Shown piece by piece: positions 7,109 to 8,250 of a DNA stretch of 8,250 nt (position 1 is its first letter; the number at the start of each line of letters is the position of its first letter). The stretch covers positions 1 to 8,250 of the forward strand of contig JAEWEX010000108.1 in the NCBI GenBank assembly GCA_023389135.1. The letters run 5' to 3'. The position numbers and the translations under genes are program-made. The notes under the pieces were generated by a model. The model saw nothing but the letters and a program-made list of their open reading frames with translations. It did no database searches and was not told the origin of the DNA. The DNA comes from Pseudomonadota bacterium (lineage in GTDB: Bacteria > Pseudomonadota > Alphaproteobacteria > Rhizobiales > Methylopilaceae).

Positions 7109-7723
7109 ATGATGTTCCGCGCCGCAGCCCTCGCCCTCGCCGCCGCGACGGCGCTGCCCGCCGCCGCCCAGGACCGTCCGCCGTTCCCGCCGCAGACGCC
7201 GTTCCGGGCGGAGGCGGCGATGCCGCAGGACGTGACCGGCGAGGTGATCTATTCCGGCGAGCGCGCCCGCGTCGCCATGAAGACGCCGGCCGGCCCGGTG
7301 ACGTCCTATGTGGACTGGCCCGGGCGCAAGGTCGTCATGGCCCTCGACATGCAGGGCATGCGCATGGGCATGGAGGTCGAGCTGGATTCGGTCGGCCTGC
7401 CGGACCCCGAGGACGCCGAGGCCGAGCGGCTCGGCAGTGACACGATCGCCGGCGAGGATTGCACGGTCTGGCGCATGACGGCCAAGGAGGCCGACGGGCC
7501 GGCCGAGATCTGCGTGACCGACGACGGCATCCCGCTGCGCGCCATGGTCACCCACGAGGGCAAGCAGACCCGCGCCTTCGAGGTGACCCGGCTGGAGCGC
7601 GGCCCGCAGGAGGAAGCCGGCCTCAGGCCGCCGGCCGGCCTCGCCGTCATGAAGCTCGACATGGGGTCGCTGGGGGCGCTCGGCGGCCTCGGCGGGCTGC
7701 CGATCCCCGGCATGGGGCGGTAG
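7109..7723 (+). CDS. Putative exported (periplasmic) protein, possibly DUF4412/LolA-like
   Basis: The 204-residue product begins MMFRAAALALAAATALPAAA, a classic Sec signal peptide with likely cleavage around residues 20-21. There is no lipobox cysteine, so it is probably soluble in the periplasm. The mature part alternates charged and hydrophobic strands (GEVIYSGERARVAMKTP, TSYVDWPGRKVVMALDMQG), resembling DUF4412 or LolA-type beta sheets; I offer this family only tentatively. Two cysteines (118 in AGEDCTVWRM and 135 in AEICVTDDG) could form a disulfide. A methionine-dense segment lies at 77-88, and the C-terminus is a Gly/Leu/Pro tail. The start at 7109 is chosen because GGAG lies at 7095-7098 and because it opens directly with the signal peptide. 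An in-frame ATG at 7067 overlaps the ppk2 stop as ATGA and would add 14 residues before the signal. It probably shares the ppk2 transcript. Its function is unknown. Confidence 0.82.
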   Translation: MMFRAAALALAAATALPAAAQDRPPFPPQTPFRAEAAMPQDVTGEVIYSGERARVAMKTPAGPVTSYVDWPGRKVVMALDMQGMRMGMEVELDSVGLPDPEDAEAERLGSDTIAGEDCTVWRMTAKEADGPAEICVTDDGIPLRAMVTHEGKQTRAFEVTRLERGPQEEAGLRPPAGLAVMKLDMGSLGALGGLGGLPIPGMGR

Positions 7724-7739
7724 CCGCGGTCAGACCGCC
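7716..7739. terminator. Possible bidirectional stem-loop at convergent gene ends
   Basis: GGCGGT (7716-7721) is inverted as ACCGCC (7734-7739). A tighter alternative is the 13-bp palindrome GCGGTC-A-GACCGC (7726-7738). These dyads cover both stop codons (TAG at 7721-7723 and, on the other strand, TGA at 7730-7732). The position suits a shared terminator for two convergent genes, but there is no T-run on either side, so intrinsic termination would be weak. Confidence 0.3.
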
Positions 7740-8182
7740 AGGACCGTCGCGACCCGCGCTTCCACGGCATGGACGTCGGCTCGGGTGAAGTCTCCGGCCA
7801 GTTCCGCGGACAGCCGCGCCGCAAGCTTCGGCGTGAGGGCGCGGCGGACGACGCCGAGCGTGCGGGGATCGGCCAGCACGATCAGCCGGGCGAAGGCTCC
7901 CGCGCGCTCCTGCCCGTCCAGCCAAGTTACCACGCCGCACGCGAAGGCCGCCTCGACGCGCTCATGCGGGTCGCTCGGCGGGCTGATGGCGTGGCGGCCC
8001 GCGCCGACGCTGTCGAAGGTGCGTCCCGGGCGGTCGGTTCCGATCTCGCGCGTCTGCCGGCGGGAGCCGAAGAAGCTCCGCTCCGGATGCTCGCTCAGCC
8101 CCTTTCCGACCCCGATGTTGATGAAGATGCGCGCCCGGGCGCCGTCGGCGACGAGGATCCATGTGACGATTCGGCGAACCAT
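7730..8182 (-). CDS. Host attachment protein / baeRF-type (bacterial archaeo-eukaryotic release factor-like) protein
   Basis: The 150-residue protein shows the pattern of the 'host attachment protein' family, whose members are predicted bacterial relatives of the eRF1 release-factor core. It opens with WILVADGARARIF (8-20). The signature DRPGRTFDSVGAGRHAI lies at 50-66, and LIVLADPRTLGVVRRAL at 100-116 precedes a C-terminal ELAGDFTRADVHAVEARVA. The original plant-attachment name comes from an Agrobacterium study; by comparative genomics the fold suggests ribosome or RNA binding, and the true role is unsettled. No signal peptide is evident, so it is probably cytoplasmic. The ATG at 8182 has an excellent ribosome site, GGGAGG (8189-8194 on this strand), 6 nt upstream. 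The frame is open to an ATG at 8242, but that 20-residue extension does not look like the family. It converges on the exported-protein gene with a 6-bp gap. Confidence 0.88.
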   Translation of the reverse strand: MVRRIVTWILVADGARARIFINIGVGKGLSEHPERSFFGSRRQTREIGTDRPGRTFDSVGAGRHAISPPSDPHERVEAAFACGVVTWLDGQERAGAFARLIVLADPRTLGVVRRALTPKLAARLSAELAGDFTRADVHAVEARVATVLAV

Positions 8183-8188
8183 GTCAGA

Positions 8189-8194
8189 CCTCCC
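8189..8194 (-). promoter_or_regulatory. Ribosome binding site fixing the start of the baeRF-type gene
   Basis: The minus strand reads GGGAGG, 6 nt before the ATG at 8182. This decides against the upstream in-frame ATG at 8242. The rest of 8195-8250 is short non-coding sequence with no feature I can support. Confidence 0.65.
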
Positions 8195-8250
8195 ATGAAG
8201 CCGTGAGCGTCGCGCCGCCTGAGCCGCGCCGCACTGCGCCATGTCAGTCC

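Noticed and set aside
1..8250. Search for a defence system, CRISPR array, insertion sequence, prophage or toxin-antitoxin pair
   Set aside because: There are no spaced direct repeats, transposase motifs, terminal inverted repeats with target duplications, or small paired genes. All six genes belong to housekeeping or accessory metabolic families or are single orphans.

Overview
This is a very GC-rich window (roughly 70 % by eye) with strongly GC-biased third codon positions. The protein families suggest an alphaproteobacterium, perhaps Rhodospirillales or Rhizobiales; the genus cannot be fixed from this sequence. I see no mobile element, CRISPR array, tRNA, rRNA, phage gene or sign of recent transfer. 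It reads as an ordinary, densely packed chromosomal region with six protein-coding genes.

Layout: (1) 1-2699 (+) is the 3' part of a large fusion gene: an ADP-forming acyl-CoA synthetase-like region (CoA-binding, ligase and ATP-grasp domains) joined to a C-terminal GNAT acetyltransferase, the architecture of the protein lysine acetyltransferase Pat/PatZ. (2) 2672-3058 (-) is a 128-residue acidic hypothetical protein whose 3' end overlaps gene 1 tail-to-tail by 28 bp. (3) 3139-4410 (-) is an amidase-signature hydrolase, possibly co-transcribed with gene 2. (4) 4411-4747 is the only long non-coding stretch. It is a divergent promoter region with a compact cluster of palindromes and a plausible promoter for the next gene. 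(5) 4748-6061 (+) is UDP-glucose 6-dehydrogenase. (6) 6159-7070 (+) is a PPK2-family polyphosphate kinase. (7) 7109-7723 (+) is a small exported protein with a signal peptide. (8) 7730-8182 (-) is a host-attachment / baeRF-type (eRF1-like) protein, convergent with gene 7 and separated from it by 6 bp.

How they may work together: the rightward set ugd, ppk2 and the exported protein is closely spaced and could be one transcript. Ugd makes UDP-glucuronate for envelope or capsular polysaccharide. A PPK2 that phosphorylates nucleoside diphosphates could regenerate UTP for that pathway, but this link is inference. The leftward amidase and the acidic protein form a second possible unit. The Pat-like protein and the baeRF protein belong to neighbouring units cut or ended by the window.

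I found no convincing undescribed system. The points most worth a second look are the retained catalytic histidine in the synthetase half of the Pat-like fusion, the palindrome cluster at 4515-4556, and the ugd-ppk2 pairing.
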